Shown here piece after piece: positions 51,147 through 59,834 of a stretch of 64,000 nt of DNA. Origin of the DNA: Vescimonas coprocola. Its GTDB lineage: Bacteria > Bacillota > Clostridia > Oscillospirales > Oscillospiraceae. How positions within the stretch are numbered: the stretch's first letter is position 1; every line of letters starts with the position of its first letter. The stretch spans positions 1,826,415 to 1,890,414 of the forward strand of contig NZ_AP023418.1 of NCBI RefSeq assembly GCF_018408575.1, written 5' to 3'. The notes under the pieces are model-generated. The model was not told the origin of the DNA and did no database searches. It saw nothing but the letters and a program-made list of their open reading frames with translations. The position numbers and the translations under genes were made by a program.

Positions 51147-51430
51147 TTCCTTTCTGTGGACTGCAGAAAATCCTGCAGTAATTTCACTTCCATCTTGAGC
51201 CGCTTATTCTCATACTTATATTCCTGCAGCGTCTTTGCAGGCTTCCTGCCACGAAACTTCGGCGCACCCTTGGCGGCTTTTTTGCGTTGCCGCTTCAGCA
51301 GATTGTGAACCGGACGGTCTCCCTCCAAGCCAAGTTCCGCTTCGATTTCCCTGTGGCTCTTCCCTGATTCTAACATCTTTTCTATGGTCGGTAGTAGAAC
51401 CTGCATATTGGTGTATCTTCGTTTGCTCAT
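51143..51430 (-). CDS. IS3 transposase OrfA
   Basis: 95 residues. N-terminal helix-turn-helix (YTNMQVLLPTIEKMLESGKS, then REIEAELGLEG), a basic middle (KRQRKKAAKGAPKFRGRKP) and a leucine-zipper-like end (YENKRLKMEVKLLQDFLQ). It binds the IS ends. OrfB begins in the -1 frame at the stop codon (AAGTGAGG). The ribosome site of orfA lies inside a hairpin. Confidence 0.92.
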   Translation of the reverse strand: MSKRRYTNMQVLLPTIEKMLESGKSHREIEAELGLEGDRPVHNLLKRQRKKAAKGAPKFRGRKPAKTLQEYKYENKRLKMEVKLLQDFLQSTERK

Positions 51431-51434
51431 AATG

Positions 51435-51476
51435 AATCCCCCCTGATGTACTTATTATCCTACATCAGGGGGGATT
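51435..51476 (-). promoter_or_regulatory. Hairpin sequestering the orfA ribosome site
   Basis: AATCCCCCCTGATGTA (51461-51476, minus strand) pairs with TACATCAGGGGGGATT (51435-51450), 16 bp perfect, 10-base loop. The GGGGGG is the only Shine-Dalgarno candidate for orfA. Transcripts entering from outside would fold it away; a transcript started within the loop region would not. Confidence 0.7.
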
Positions 51477-51574
51477 TTGTCTATTGTCCTGTTTTACTGG
51501 TTCTGTTCACCATTGCCGAGGGGGGGTCGTTTCTGTCTTATTTGGTTTTTTCTGCGGCCGCTGCGGTGGAACCG

Positions 51575-52186
51575 TCAGCTTTCTGCCTTGACGTCGGGCC
51601 TTGCGTCCTCCGTGCGGTACTGGGTCATAAGCAGCCGAATGGCCTGCTTCAGCGCCTCCAGCTGGGACTGCAGATAGCATTCATCCTCGAACATGGCGTA
51701 GTGGACGCAGGTCTGGATCAGGATGAAGATCAGCGGGGTGATGGTGGTATAGGGGATGCCCAGCTTGGGCTCCAGCGATTTGGCGTATTCGGTGTAGCGG
51801 CGGTTGACCCCCTCGAAGAACTGCTTGCCGTAGCGGATATACTTGGGGTGGGTGTAGACCTGATACATCAGGCGGTACTTCTTGCCGTGCTGCCGGGCCG
51901 TCCAGTAGGGGATCTCGTCGATGAAGCGCATCAGATCCTGCGGATCGGTGGGGGCCTTGGCCATGAAGTCGTCCTCTACCTTCTTCATGCAGTAGGCGGT
52001 GGACTGGACAATGAGATCGTCCAAATCTCTAAAATAGATATACAGCACGGCGGAGCTGCACCCACAGGACTCCGCCAGCTTCCGGATGCCCACGGAGGCC
52101 AGACCGTTTTCGGCGTAGCAGTCGTAGCACTTCTCCATCAGCATGATTTTTTTGCGCTGAAATTCCTCTTGATCTCTGGTTCTCAC
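51575..52186 (-). CDS. TetR-family transcriptional regulator
   Basis: 203 residues from GTG 52186 with AGGAG 7 bases upstream; the longer open frame starts before the promoter-like region. TetR N-terminal domain: CYAENGLASVGIRKLAESCG and CSSAVLYIYFRDLDDL is the helix-turn-helix. The C-terminal ligand domain has many aromatic residues (RLMYQVYTHPKYIRYGKQFF). A palindrome lies 28-46 bases upstream. The target may be a neighbouring or distant gene; none is adjacent in the same transcript. Confidence 0.9.
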   Translation of the reverse strand: MRTRDQEEFQRKKIMLMEKCYDCYAENGLASVGIRKLAESCGCSSAVLYIYFRDLDDLIVQSTAYCMKKVEDDFMAKAPTDPQDLMRFIDEIPYWTARQHGKKYRLMYQVYTHPKYIRYGKQFFEGVNRRYTEYAKSLEPKLGIPYTTITPLIFILIQTCVHYAMFEDECYLQSQLEALKQAIRLLMTQYRTEDARPDVKAES

Positions 52187-52213
52187 GGTACTTCTCCTCT
52201 TGTCATCCCTATT

Positions 52214-52232
52214 ATTTGCATAGATTGCAAAT
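52214..52232. promoter_or_regulatory. Palindrome upstream of the TetR gene
   Basis: ATTTGCA-TAGAT-TGCAAAT, with arms extending to about 10 of 11 bases. AT-rich flanks (TATATAAT) suggest a promoter. Probable TetR autoregulatory operator. Confidence 0.6.
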
Positions 52233-52319
52233 ATTATATACACTATATCTGATAATATATTATATCACTTGTTTCCGTGTTGCAAGGCTTTTTTCCGCAG
52301 TTCCCAAAAAATGGCAAAA

Positions 52320-52357
52320 TCATCGCCTGAATCGGACATTCAGGCGATGACTTTTTT
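52320..52357. terminator. Hairpin terminator
   Basis: TCATCGCCTGAAT pairs with ATTCAGGCGATGA (52320-52332 with 52338-52350), then CTTTTTTT on the plus strand; on the minus strand it lies about 90 bases after the small membrane protein gene. Confidence 0.7.
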
Positions 52358-52442
52358 TGCGATGTGCAATAGCGGGCATGGGCTGCTGCCTATGTCCGCC
52401 GGGATACGCTCCCTCGCCCCGCCGCCGTCCAAGGGATATCCG

Positions 52443-52703
52443 TTATCCTTCGGTGCCACTGCCCTCCGGCGTCGTATCGGCAGCTGCGGTATCGGCGGGA
52501 GCATCCGCAACGGTGTCCTTCGGCTCCTGACGGGCCTCCAGCCGTTTCAGATACCAGAGGATGCGCCCGCCCACATAGGCGATGGCCACAATGGCCCCGG
52601 CAGATAGTATCCGGAAATACCAGCCAAAGATAACTGTCCCAAGAACGCCCACCACTACGGTAACAATCACAATATGCCAATCCAATGGATATTTTGTCTT
52701 CAT
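52443..52703 (-). CDS. Small two-helix membrane protein
   Basis: 86 residues. Two hydrophobic helices (about 9-26, IVIVTVVVGVLGTVIFGW, and 30-50, ILSAGAIVAIAYVGGRILW) precede a cytoplasmic or extracellular acidic, Ala/Thr/Pro-rich tail ending TTPEGSGTEG. No family recognised. GAAGGGTAG lies upstream of the ATG. Lies 27 bases downstream of the zinc-ribbon gene on the same strand, so probably one transcript. Confidence 0.6.
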   Translation of the reverse strand: MKTKYPLDWHIVIVTVVVGVLGTVIFGWYFRILSAGAIVAIAYVGGRILWYLKRLEARQEPKDTVADAPADTAAADTTPEGSGTEG

Positions 52704-52730
52704 AATTCTACCCTTCTACTGATGTTCTCT

Positions 52731-53162
52731 TTACGCAAGTGTCACCGGACGTGCTAAATACTTGGTAATTTTGCTATCCAAAGAAATGGAAAAATTTACT
52801 CCTCCCTTGGGATCCATTGATACAGAAATACTACTGGGTCCAAAGGTCTTATGGGCATAGCTTGGTTGTATAACCGCATCCGTTGATGTTACAACGCCAT
52901 AGCATAGGTAGGTAGCAAAATGGCTATCCGCTACATTTCCCGCCTCACAGGCATCACACTGGGGGATAGTGGGATTAAAGCGCAAGAGCGGCAGAAGATT
53001 TTTGTATTCGATCTTAAGATTCCCATCTTTTGGACTGCTTTCCGTTACATCACGGTTCCTCTTTGTTTCATTGCCGCAAATTCCGCACTTAAACGTCTGA
53101 TGCACGTAACCCTTTTCTGCAAAGCTGTCATCAAAGGAAGCATTGGTTCCGATGGCAAGCAC
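52731..53162 (-). CDS. Uncharacterised protein with cysteine pairs, start uncertain
   Basis: 143 residues from GTG 53162. CGICGNE (about residue 27) and CDACEAG (about residue 70) form two CxxC pairs for a metal; the rest (KTFGPSSISVSMDPKGGVNF) looks like beta strands. Less GC-rich than the window, so probably acquired. The frame stays open and sensible upstream (KKYPATRLQDVLAIGTN) to 53193, where an ATG (53196) sits one base out of frame: ATGGAAGAAATAT would read MKKYPATR if one G were absent. Either a frameshift at the start codon or a non-canonical start. Confidence 0.55.
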   Translation of the reverse strand: MLAIGTNASFDDSFAEKGYVHQTFKCGICGNETKRNRDVTESSPKDGNLKIEYKNLLPLLRFNPTIPQCDACEAGNVADSHFATYLCYGVVTSTDAVIQPSYAHKTFGPSSISVSMDPKGGVNFSISLDSKITKYLARPVTLA

Positions 53163-53238
53163 GTCCTGCAGCCGGGTCGCTGGATATTTCTTCCATTATA
53201 TTTCTACCTATGCATCGGACTCCTCCCCTTTCAGCTTC

Positions 53239-53266
53239 ATCGTATCACAATTTCCGCTTTTTGCAA
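53239..53266 (-). promoter_or_regulatory. Promoter of the cysteine-pair gene
   Basis: On the minus strand: -35 TTGCAA (53261-53266), -10 TACGAT (53239-53244), spacing 16. The expected transcript start near 53232 supports a gene start near 53196 rather than 53162. Confidence 0.6.
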
Positions 53267-53357
53267 GCAAATTCGCCGCCCAGTGTGTTTCTTCGTAAAG
53301 AGTGCCGATTGTCGCCATTTTATTTTAGTGAAATTGCTCTTGTTGCCGTTTTTCCTT

Positions 53358-53386
53358 TGCATCTGACAGGAATTTGTGGTATGATA
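53358..53386 (+). promoter_or_regulatory. Promoter of secA
   Basis: -35 TTGCAT (53358-53363), -10 TATGAT (53381-53386), spacing 17. The leader of about 110 bases contains a CTCCCG/CGGGAG pairing but no known control element; otherwise 53197-53505 is non-coding. Confidence 0.7.
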
Positions 53387-53505
53387 CAGGATGTATTCTT
53401 GTTTCTATTCGCCGCAGCGATGCCGGAAGGCTCTCCCGCCCGGCGGCAGGGAAACGGGAGCAATACGCATACTTTCCTTTTGGAAACAGAAAGGACACGA
53501 TACAT

Positions 53506-56244
53506 ATGGGACTCATTACGAAAATTTTCGGAACGTACAGTCAGCGGGAGCTGAAAAGCATCTACCCCATCGCTGACAAGATCGAGGCGCTGGCCGACGA
53601 GTACAAGGCCCTCACCGATGCCCAGCTTCAGGCCAAGACCCCGGAGTTCAAGGAGCGTCTGGCCAACGGTGAGACGCTGGATGACCTGCTGCCGGAGGCC
53701 TTTGCCACCGTGCGGGAGGCGGCGGACCGTGTGCTGGGTCTGCGCCCCTATCGGGTGCAGCTCATCGGCGGCATCGTGCTGCATCAGGGCCGTATCGCTG
53801 AGATGAAGACCGGTGAAGGTAAGACGCTGGTGGCCACGCTGCCCTCCTACCTCAATGCACTGACGGGCCGTGGCGTTCACATCGTCACCGTCAACGACTA
53901 TCTGGCCAAGCGAGACAGCGAGTGGATGGGCAAGGTCCACCGCTTTCTGGGCCTGTCGGTGGGTCTGATCGTCCACGACCTCAGCAAGGAGGAGCGGCAG
54001 GCCGCCTACAACGCCGACATCACCTACGGCACCAACAACGAGATGGGCTTTGACTACCTGCGGGACAACATGGCCATCTATAAGAACGAGCAGGTGCAGC
54101 GGGGCCATAACTTCGCCATCGTGGACGAGGTGGACTCCATCCTCATCGATGAGGCCCGGACGCCCCTCATCATCTCCGGCATGGGCGACAAGTCCACGCA
54201 GCTGTATGACATGGCAGAGTCGCTGGTGGCCCGGATGAAGAAATACGTGGTGGCGGAGGTGGACTCCAAGGAGGAGGAAGCCGAGGATATCGACGCCGAC
54301 TATGTGGTGGACGAGAAGGCCAAGACGGCCACCCTCACCGCCCGTGGTATCGCCAAGGCCGAGGAGTTTTTCAATCTGGAGAACCTCTCCGACCCGGAGA
54401 ACAGTACCATTGCCCACCATATCAATCAGGCCATCAAGGCCCACGGCGTCATGAAGCGGGACGTGGACTACGTCATCAAGGACGGCGAGATCATCATTGT
54501 GGACGAGTTCACCGGCCGTCTGATGTTCGGCCGTCGGTACTCCGAGGGCCTGCATCAGGCCATTGAGGCCAAGGAGCACGTCTCCGTGCAGCGGGAGAGC
54601 AAGACGCTGGCCACCATCACCTTCCAGAACTACTTCCGCCTGTATCAGAAGCTGTCCGGTATGACCGGTACGGCCCTGACGGAGGAGGAGGAATTTGCCA
54701 CCATCTACAAGCTGGACATTGTGGAGATCCCCACCAACCGTCCCATCGCCCGTATCGACGATCAGGACTCCGTGTATAAAACGGAGCAGGGCAAGTTCCG
54801 GGCGGTCATCCGTCAGGTGGAGGAGTGCCACGCCAAGGGCCAGCCGGTGCTGGTGGGTACGGTATCCATCGAGAAGAACGAGCTTTTAAGCCGGATGCTC
54901 ACCAAGGCAGGCATCAAGCACAACGTATTGAACGCCAAGAACCACGAGCGTGAGGCGGAGATCGTGGCGCAGGCCGGTAAGCTGGGCGCCGTCACCGTGG
55001 CCACCAACATGGCCGGCCGTGGTACGGATATCATGCTGGGCGGCAATGCCGAGTACATGGCCACCAGCGACCTGCGGAAGGCGGGGCTGTCGGACGAGCT
55101 CATTGCTGAGGCCACCGGCTACGCCGAGACGGACAACCAGGAGATTCTGGATGCCCGCCGCCTGTTTGCCCAGAAGCTGCAGCAGCACAAGGAGGAGATC
55201 GCCGGAGAGGCGGAGCAGGTGCGTCAGGCCGGCGGCCTGTTCATCGTGGGTACCGAGCGCCACGACTCCCGCCGGATCGACAACCAGCTGCGTGGCCGTG
55301 CCGGCCGTCAGGGCGACCCCGGCGAGACCCGGTTCTATATCTCGCTGGAGGATGACCTCATGCGTCTGTTCGGTGGTGAGCGCATCAACGCCATCATGGA
55401 GCGGATGAACCTCGACGAGGACACCCCCATCGAGAACAAGATGCTGACCCGTGCCATTGAGCAGGCCCAGACCACGGTGGAGTCCCGGAACTTCCAGTCC
55501 CGTAAGTCGGTGCTGGAGTACGACGACGTGATGAACAAGCAGCGTGAGATCATCTACGATCAGCGCAAGCAGGTGCTGGAGGGTATGGACGTCAAGGGCA
55601 TCATCATGAACATGATGTCCACCGCCATCGGCCATCAGGTCAGCAGCGCCTTCGGCGGCGAGAGCCACATGGACGAGGCCGGGATGCGGGAGCTGCTGCG
55701 TCAGGTGGAGGGCCTGTACTTCCCCAGGTACACCGTGCGCTTCGAGCCGGAGCGCATCCCCCAGTTGACGGCCGAGGAGGTCATCGATGCCTTTACCGCC
55801 GCCGCTGCCGACTTCTACGAAAAGAAGGAGCAGGAGTTCACCTCCCCTGTCATGCGTGAGGTGGAGCGTGTGGTGCTGCTGCGGGTGGTAGACGAGTACT
55901 GGATGGACCACATCGATGCCATGACCGATCTGCGGCAGGGCATCGGTCTGCGGGCCTATGCTCAGACGGATCCCATCATCGCCTATAAGAAGGAATCTCT
56001 GGAGATGTTTGAGGAGATGATCTCCGCCATTCAGGAGGAAACCGTCCGGCGGCTGTACTCCGTACGGCTGCGGAAGAACGAGGAGGTCAAGCGGGAGCGT
56101 GTAGCCAAGACCACGTCGGAGAGCGTGGGCGGCGACGGCACCGTGAAGAAGCAGCCCCGCAAGGTGAAGAAGATTGGCCGCAACGAACCCTGCCCCTGCG
56201 GCAGCGGTAAGAAGTACAAGAACTGCTGCGGCCGGGATGCGTAA
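53506..56244 (+). CDS. secA: Preprotein translocase ATPase SecA
   Basis: 912 residues from ATG 53506 (AAAGGACACGATACAT upstream); the frame extends further but without support. Motor motifs: [11 protein letters not shown] (Walker A), [20 protein letters not shown] (DEAD box), GTDIMLGG and [13 protein letters not shown]. The C-terminus ends in the SEC-C zinc motif [16 protein letters not shown]. It drives Sec export at the membrane. SecG is encoded 3.3 kb downstream. Confidence 0.97.
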   Translation: MGLITKIFGTYSQRELKSIYPIADKIEALADEYKALTDAQLQAKTPEFKERLANGETLDDLLPEAFATVREAADRVLGLRPYRVQLIGGIVLHQGRIAEMKTGEGKTLVATLPSYLNALTGRGVHIVTVNDYLAKRDSEWMGKVHRFLGLSVGLIVHDLSKEERQAAYNADITYGTNNEMGFDYLRDNMAIYKNEQVQRGHNFAIVDEVDSILIDEARTPLIISGMGDKSTQLYDMAESLVARMKKYVVAEVDSKEEEAEDIDADYVVDEKAKTATLTARGIAKAEEFFNLENLSDPENSTIAHHINQAIKAHGVMKRDVDYVIKDGEIIIVDEFTGRLMFGRRYSEGLHQAIEAKEHVSVQRESKTLATITFQNYFRLYQKLSGMTGTALTEEEEFATIYKLDIVEIPTNRPIARIDDQDSVYKTEQGKFRAVIRQVEECHAKGQPVLVGTVSIEKNELLSRMLTKAGIKHNVLNAKNHEREAEIVAQAGKLGAVTVATNMAGRGTDIMLGGNAEYMATSDLRKAGLSDELIAEATGYAETDNQEILDARRLFAQKLQQHKEEIAGEAEQVRQAGGLFIVGTERHDSRRIDNQLRGRAGRQGDPGETRFYISLEDDLMRLFGGERINAIMERMNLDEDTPIENKMLTRAIEQAQTTVESRNFQSRKSVLEYDDVMNKQREIIYDQRKQVLEGMDVKGIIMNMMSTAIGHQVSSAFGGESHMDEAGMRELLRQVEGLYFPRYTVRFEPERIPQLTAEEVIDAFTAAAADFYEKKEQEFTSPVMREVERVVLLRVVDEYWMDHIDAMTDLRQGIGLRAYAQTDPIIAYKKESLEMFEEMISAIQEETVRRLYSVRLRKNEEVKRERVAKTTSESVGGDGTVKKQPRKVKKIGRNEPCPCGSGKKYKNCCGRDA

Positions 56245-56268
56245 AAATCCCCGGACAGGAGGACTGCC

Positions 56269-57069
56269 ATGGCATTTCATGACCATACGGAAAACGGCAT
56301 CACCGTGCTGCAGAGCGATCTGCTGTGCGGCAGCATCCGCCACGGCTTTTCCACCCGCACCGGCGGCGTCAGCCCCGCCCCGTGGAACAGCCTGAATCTG
56401 GGCGTGGGCCGGGGCGACGATCTGGCCAATGTGCAGGAGAACTTCCGCCGGCTGTGCGGCGTGCTGGGTCTGTCCCATCAGCGGGCGGTGCTCAGTAAGC
56501 AGGTCCACGAGGACAACATCCGTCTGGTGACGGAGTCGGACTGCGGCAAGGGACTGTTCCGGCAGCGGGACTACGCCAGCGTAGACGCCATGATCTGCCG
56601 GGAGAAGCACATCCCGCTGGTGGTGTTCTCCGCCGACTGCGGCACTATTCTGCTGTACGACCCGGTGCAGGAGGCCATCGGAGCCGTCCATGCCGGGTGG
56701 CGTGGGGTGGCCAGCGGTCTGGCTGCCAAGACGGTGCGGCGGATGCAGGAGGCCTTCGGCACGGAGCCGGGGGATCTGCTGGCTGCCACGGGGCCGTCCA
56801 TCGGTGCCTGCTGCTTCGAGACGGACGATGACGTGCCGGAGGCCATGCGCCGGGCGCTGGGTGCGGCAGCGGAGCCGTACATGGTGCGCTGGGGCGAAAA
56901 GTGGCACATAGACCTGAAGGGCATCAATGCCCTGTGGCTGCGGCAGGCCGGGGTACAGCGCATCGACGTATGCCCCGACTGCACCGGCTGCCACCCGGAG
57001 CGCTGGTGGTCCCATCGGAAGATGGGGGACCGCCGGGGAGCGCAGGCGGCACTCATCGCCCTGATCTGA
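56269..57069 (+). CDS. pgeF: Peptidoglycan editing factor PgeF (YfiH/DUF152)
   Basis: 266 residues. Multicopper-oxidase-like laccase domain: RHGFSTRTGGVSPAPWNSLN at the start, VLSKQVHEDNI (His), FSADCGTILLYD (Cys), AVHAGWRGVASG (His) and the late C..CTGCHPERWWSHRK. It removes misincorporated L-Ser from muropeptides in the cytoplasm, or acts as a purine nucleosidase in related proteins. GACAGGAGG lies before the ATG. It lies 24 bases after secA. Confidence 0.94.
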   Translation: MAFHDHTENGITVLQSDLLCGSIRHGFSTRTGGVSPAPWNSLNLGVGRGDDLANVQENFRRLCGVLGLSHQRAVLSKQVHEDNIRLVTESDCGKGLFRQRDYASVDAMICREKHIPLVVFSADCGTILLYDPVQEAIGAVHAGWRGVASGLAAKTVRRMQEAFGTEPGDLLAATGPSIGACCFETDDDVPEAMRRALGAAAEPYMVRWGEKWHIDLKGINALWLRQAGVQRIDVCPDCTGCHPERWWSHRKMGDRRGAQAALIALI

Positions 57070-57082
57070 ACAGGAGACTGCC

Positions 57083-58633
57083 ATGAAAAAGCGTTTACTA
57101 TCCCTTTTGCTGGCGGCGGCGTGTCTTGTGCCGCTGTCTGGCTGCGACTGGGGCGAGGAGCCGGAGGAGACCTACGACACCCTCTCCCAATACTATCAGC
57201 AGAGCGACAGCACTAAGCAGGATACCCGTCTCACCACCTTCGGCCTGCCCTATCTGCAGGGGGAGACATGGGACCCCATCACCTGCGCCGACGGCGCCCA
57301 GCAGACACTGGGTGCGCTGCTGTATGAGAGTCTGTACACGCTGGGTACCGACTTTTTGCCCCGGCCTTGTCTGGCGGAGAGCGCCTCCTACGACGCCGAA
57401 AGCTACGCTCTGACCGTCACCGTGCGCTCCGGCGTCACCTTCTCCGACGGCTCGGCCCTGACGGCGTGGGACGTGGTGGCTGCCCTGCGGTGGGCCAAGG
57501 AGTCCGTGCGGTACGGCCAGCGGCTGGCGGAGATGGACTCCGTGTCCTATCTGGGAGAGAGTACCCTCCGCATCTACCTCACCCGCAACGACCCGCAATT
57601 CGCCGCCCGGCTGGACATTCCCATCATCAAGGGCGGCACCCAGGAGGACACGGTACCGGTGGGCAGCGGCCCCTACCGCTATGCCAAGGACGAGAGCGGG
57701 GTGTATCTGGCCCGGCGAACGGACTGGTGGCAGGATAAGACCATGCCGCTGGAGCGCATCGAGCTGACCGCCTGCAAGAACACCGACTCCATGGCCTACG
57801 CCTTCTATACCCACGACATCCAGATGCTGGTATGCGACCTGACCGGCACCAACACCTCCAACGTCTACGGCAGCGGCAGCTATACGGACATCCCCACCTC
57901 GACGATGCAGTATATCGGCTTCAATGTCACCCGTGCGCCCTTCAACGACCCCAAGCTGCGGGCGGCCCTGAGTCTTGGCATGGACCGGGCCGGCGGCGTC
58001 AGTGCCTTCCTGCTGGGGCATGGGCAGACGGCACAGTTCCCCCTGTCCCCCTCGGCGGTGGTCTACCCCAAGGATCTGGAGGAGACCTATTCCCCGGACA
58101 GCTACCGCTCCGCTATGGAGACGGCGGGCTATACCTCCGGCGAAAAGTCCGTCTCCGTCACCATGCTGGTGAACGAGGAGAATAGCTTCAAGGTGTCCAT
58201 GGCCCGGAAGCTGGCCTCGGACCTCTCCCAATACGACGTGAAGATCGACGTAAAGACCCTGCCCTATGAGGACTATCTGGCGGCGCTGAAGAGCGGGGAT
58301 TTCGACCTCTACTACGGGGAGTGCAAGCTGACGGCGGATTGGGATCTATCGCCGCTGCTGTCTCCGGGCGGGGCCCTGAACTACGGCGGCGTGCGGGACA
58401 CACAGCTGGAGACCCTGCTGACGGCCTTCCGAACGGCATCGGAGGGCGAGGGACGCCAGACGGCGGCTCGGGAGCTGTGCAGCTATCTGAAGGAGCAGGC
58501 GCCGTTGGTGGCAGTGTGCTTCAAGTCCAACTCCGTGCTGCTGCCGGACGGAGCGGTGAAAAACGACATCCACCCCACCGTCTCTGACCCCTTTGCCGAT
58601 TTTCAGGATTGGCAGCTGAATATGAAAAGCTAA
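57083..58633 (+). CDS. Family 5 substrate-binding lipoprotein (oligopeptide type)
   Basis: 516 residues. Lipoprotein signal MKKRLLSLLLAAACLVPLSGC with Cys21. SBP_bac_5 features: LGALLYESLYTLGTDFLPRP, RSGVTFSDGSALTAWDVVA, VPVGSGPYRY, STMQYIGFNVTRAPFNDPKL and RAALSLGMDR. It binds peptides or nickel-type ligands outside the membrane. No permease or ATPase genes adjoin, so it is an orphan partner. It is 13 bases after pgeF. Confidence 0.9.
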   Translation: MKKRLLSLLLAAACLVPLSGCDWGEEPEETYDTLSQYYQQSDSTKQDTRLTTFGLPYLQGETWDPITCADGAQQTLGALLYESLYTLGTDFLPRPCLAESASYDAESYALTVTVRSGVTFSDGSALTAWDVVAALRWAKESVRYGQRLAEMDSVSYLGESTLRIYLTRNDPQFAARLDIPIIKGGTQEDTVPVGSGPYRYAKDESGVYLARRTDWWQDKTMPLERIELTACKNTDSMAYAFYTHDIQMLVCDLTGTNTSNVYGSGSYTDIPTSTMQYIGFNVTRAPFNDPKLRAALSLGMDRAGGVSAFLLGHGQTAQFPLSPSAVVYPKDLEETYSPDSYRSAMETAGYTSGEKSVSVTMLVNEENSFKVSMARKLASDLSQYDVKIDVKTLPYEDYLAALKSGDFDLYYGECKLTADWDLSPLLSPGGALNYGGVRDTQLETLLTAFRTASEGEGRQTAARELCSYLKEQAPLVAVCFKSNSVLLPDGAVKNDIHPTVSDPFADFQDWQLNMKS

Positions 58634-58656
58634 GCCCTCCGGAAAATGAACTTTTT

Positions 58657-58706
58657 AGCAAGAACCGGCCGCAGGGAGAATCTCCCTGCGGCCGGTTCTT
58701 GCTTAT
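58657..58706. terminator. Bidirectional terminator
   Basis: A 21-bp stem (arm AGCAAGAACCGGCCGCAGGGA, 58657-58677 with 58682-58702) between convergent binding-protein and lexA genes. Confidence 0.88.
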
Positions 58707-58733
58707 CCGAAATCTGTGGGACACACCAGCCCC

Positions 58734-59324
58734 TTAATAGCGCCGGATGACGGCGGCCACCTTCCCCAAAATTTGTGCGTCGTGGCCGTCAATGGGGCTG
58801 TACGCCTCATTCTCCGGCAGGAGCCACACCTGCCCGTTGCGGCGGGAATAGCGCTTGACCGTGGCCTCGTCCCCCAGCAGGGCCACCACGATCTCGCCGT
58901 TGTTAGCGGTCTGCTGCTGGCGCACCACCACCAGATCGTCCGGCAGAATGCCTGCGTTGAGCATGGACTCCCCCCGAACCCGGAGGGCAAAATACTGGCT
59001 GCTGTCGCCGCCGGCGTCGAAGGTCAGGTAGTCCTCGATGCACTCCTCCGCCAGAATGGGGGTACCTGCGGCCACCGTCCCCACAATGGGGATCTGGTTC
59101 TCCTCCGGCAGCGGCTCCGTCAGGGTCAGCGCCCGGCCCTTGCCGGCCCCCTTGCCGATGACCCCCAGCTCCTCCATGTGTTTCAGGTGAAAATGGACGG
59201 TGGAGGGGGATTTCAGCCCCACGGCGTCCCCAATTTCCCGCACGGAGGGGGGATAGCCCTGCGTCCGGATGGTCTGGGCGATATAGTCATAGATCCGCTG
59301 CTGCATCTTCGTGAGCTGTACCAT
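58734..59324 (-). CDS. lexA: LexA repressor of the SOS response
   Basis: 196 residues. N-terminal winged helix (YPPSVREIGDAVGLKSPSTV), self-cleavage bond Ala86-Gly87 in TVAAGTP, catalytic Ser120 (RGESMLNAGI) and Lys157 (DEATVKRYS). It represses DNA-damage genes until RecA filaments trigger cleavage. Its own promoter carries a LexA box, so it is autoregulated. Confidence 0.97.
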   Translation of the reverse strand: MVQLTKMQQRIYDYIAQTIRTQGYPPSVREIGDAVGLKSPSTVHFHLKHMEELGVIGKGAGKGRALTLTEPLPEENQIPIVGTVAAGTPILAEECIEDYLTFDAGGDSSQYFALRVRGESMLNAGILPDDLVVVRQQQTANNGEIVVALLGDEATVKRYSRRNGQVWLLPENEAYSPIDGHDAQILGKVAAVIRRY

Positions 59325-59360
59325 GTGCGCCGTCTCCTTCGTTTACATAAGGTTTTTCAT

Positions 59361-59389
59361 AGTATACCATATATTCTCTCCGTTTGCAA
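59361..59389 (-). promoter_or_regulatory. Promoter of lexA
   Basis: On the minus strand: -35 TTGCAA (59384-59389), -10 TATACT (59361-59366), spacing 17; overlapped by the LexA box. Confidence 0.8.
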
Positions 59390-59399
59390 CAGATGTTCG
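59386..59399 (-). promoter_or_regulatory. LexA box
   Basis: CGAACATCTGTTGC on the minus strand, close to the Gram-positive consensus CGAAC-N4-GTTCG; the second half is imperfect. It overlaps the lexA -35 box. Confidence 0.75.
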
Positions 59400-59442
59400 A
59401 TGGATTTTTCCGAATTTTTTCGGGCAAAAAGGGAGTTTCCCC

Positions 59443-59471
59443 TTGAAATTCCGTGGACGATATGGTATGAT
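59443..59471 (+). promoter_or_regulatory. Promoter of secG
   Basis: -35 TTGAAA (59443-59448), -10 TATGAT (59466-59471), spacing 17. Confidence 0.8.
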
Positions 59472-59527
59472 GGGTTGTACTTTGAAGAATAGCCTCTTTG
59501 GGCTTTATTTTGTTGGAGGGAAAGATT

Positions 59528-59770
59528 ATGAAAATTGCTGTTACGATTCTGCAGCTGCTGTCTGCTTTGGTGCTGATCCTCATTGTTCTGTTCCAGTCCG
59601 GTAAGAGCCAGGGTCTGTCCGGTGCCATCGGCGGCATCGCTGATTCCTACATGAGCCGCAGCAAGGCCCGCTCCGTGGATGCCAAGCTGGCTAAGGCCAC
59701 CAAGTGGGTGGGTGCCATCTTCGTTATCCTGACGCTGGTGCTGAACTGCATGGTCGCCGCCGGTCTGTAA
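59528..59770 (+). CDS. secG: Preprotein translocase subunit SecG
   Basis: 80 residues from ATG 59528 with GGAGGGAAAG upstream. Two helices (residues 3-22 and 58-78) joined by the family loop VLFQSGKSQGLSGAIGG and a basic stretch. It assists SecYE during export. Single gene with its own promoter and terminator. Confidence 0.95.
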   Translation: MKIAVTILQLLSALVLILIVLFQSGKSQGLSGAIGGIADSYMSRSKARSVDAKLAKATKWVGAIFVILTLVLNCMVAAGL

Positions 59771-59785
59771 GATCTATCGGTTGAA

Positions 59786-59824
59786 AGAAGGTCCCCGAAG
59801 CATTGCTTCGGGGACCTTCTTTTG
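59786..59824 (+). terminator. Terminator of secG
   Basis: AGAAGGTCCCCGAAG pairs with CTTCGGGGACCTTCT around CATTG, then TTTTG. It also faces the convergent deacetylase gene. Confidence 0.85.
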
Positions 59825-59834
59825 CCCATTTTTC

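Larger units (their letters stand above)
50257..51489 (-). mobile_element. IS3-family insertion sequence
   Basis: About 1,233 bases. Imperfect terminal inverted repeats: GGACAGCACTAAAAGCCCCC...ATGTAGGATA on the left and GGACAATAGACAAAATCCCC...ATGTAGGATA on the right (minus strand). It contains orfA and a frameshifted orfB. No clear 3-4 base target duplication is visible. It lies directly after the pilus operon. Confidence 0.88.

Noticed and set aside
50254-51492. Target-site duplication of the IS element
   Set aside because: Flanking triplets (TGC and TGT) and longer combinations do not match.
54886-57084. 732-residue antisense open frame across secA and pgeF
   Set aside because: Spans two certain genes on the other strand; no domain recognisable.
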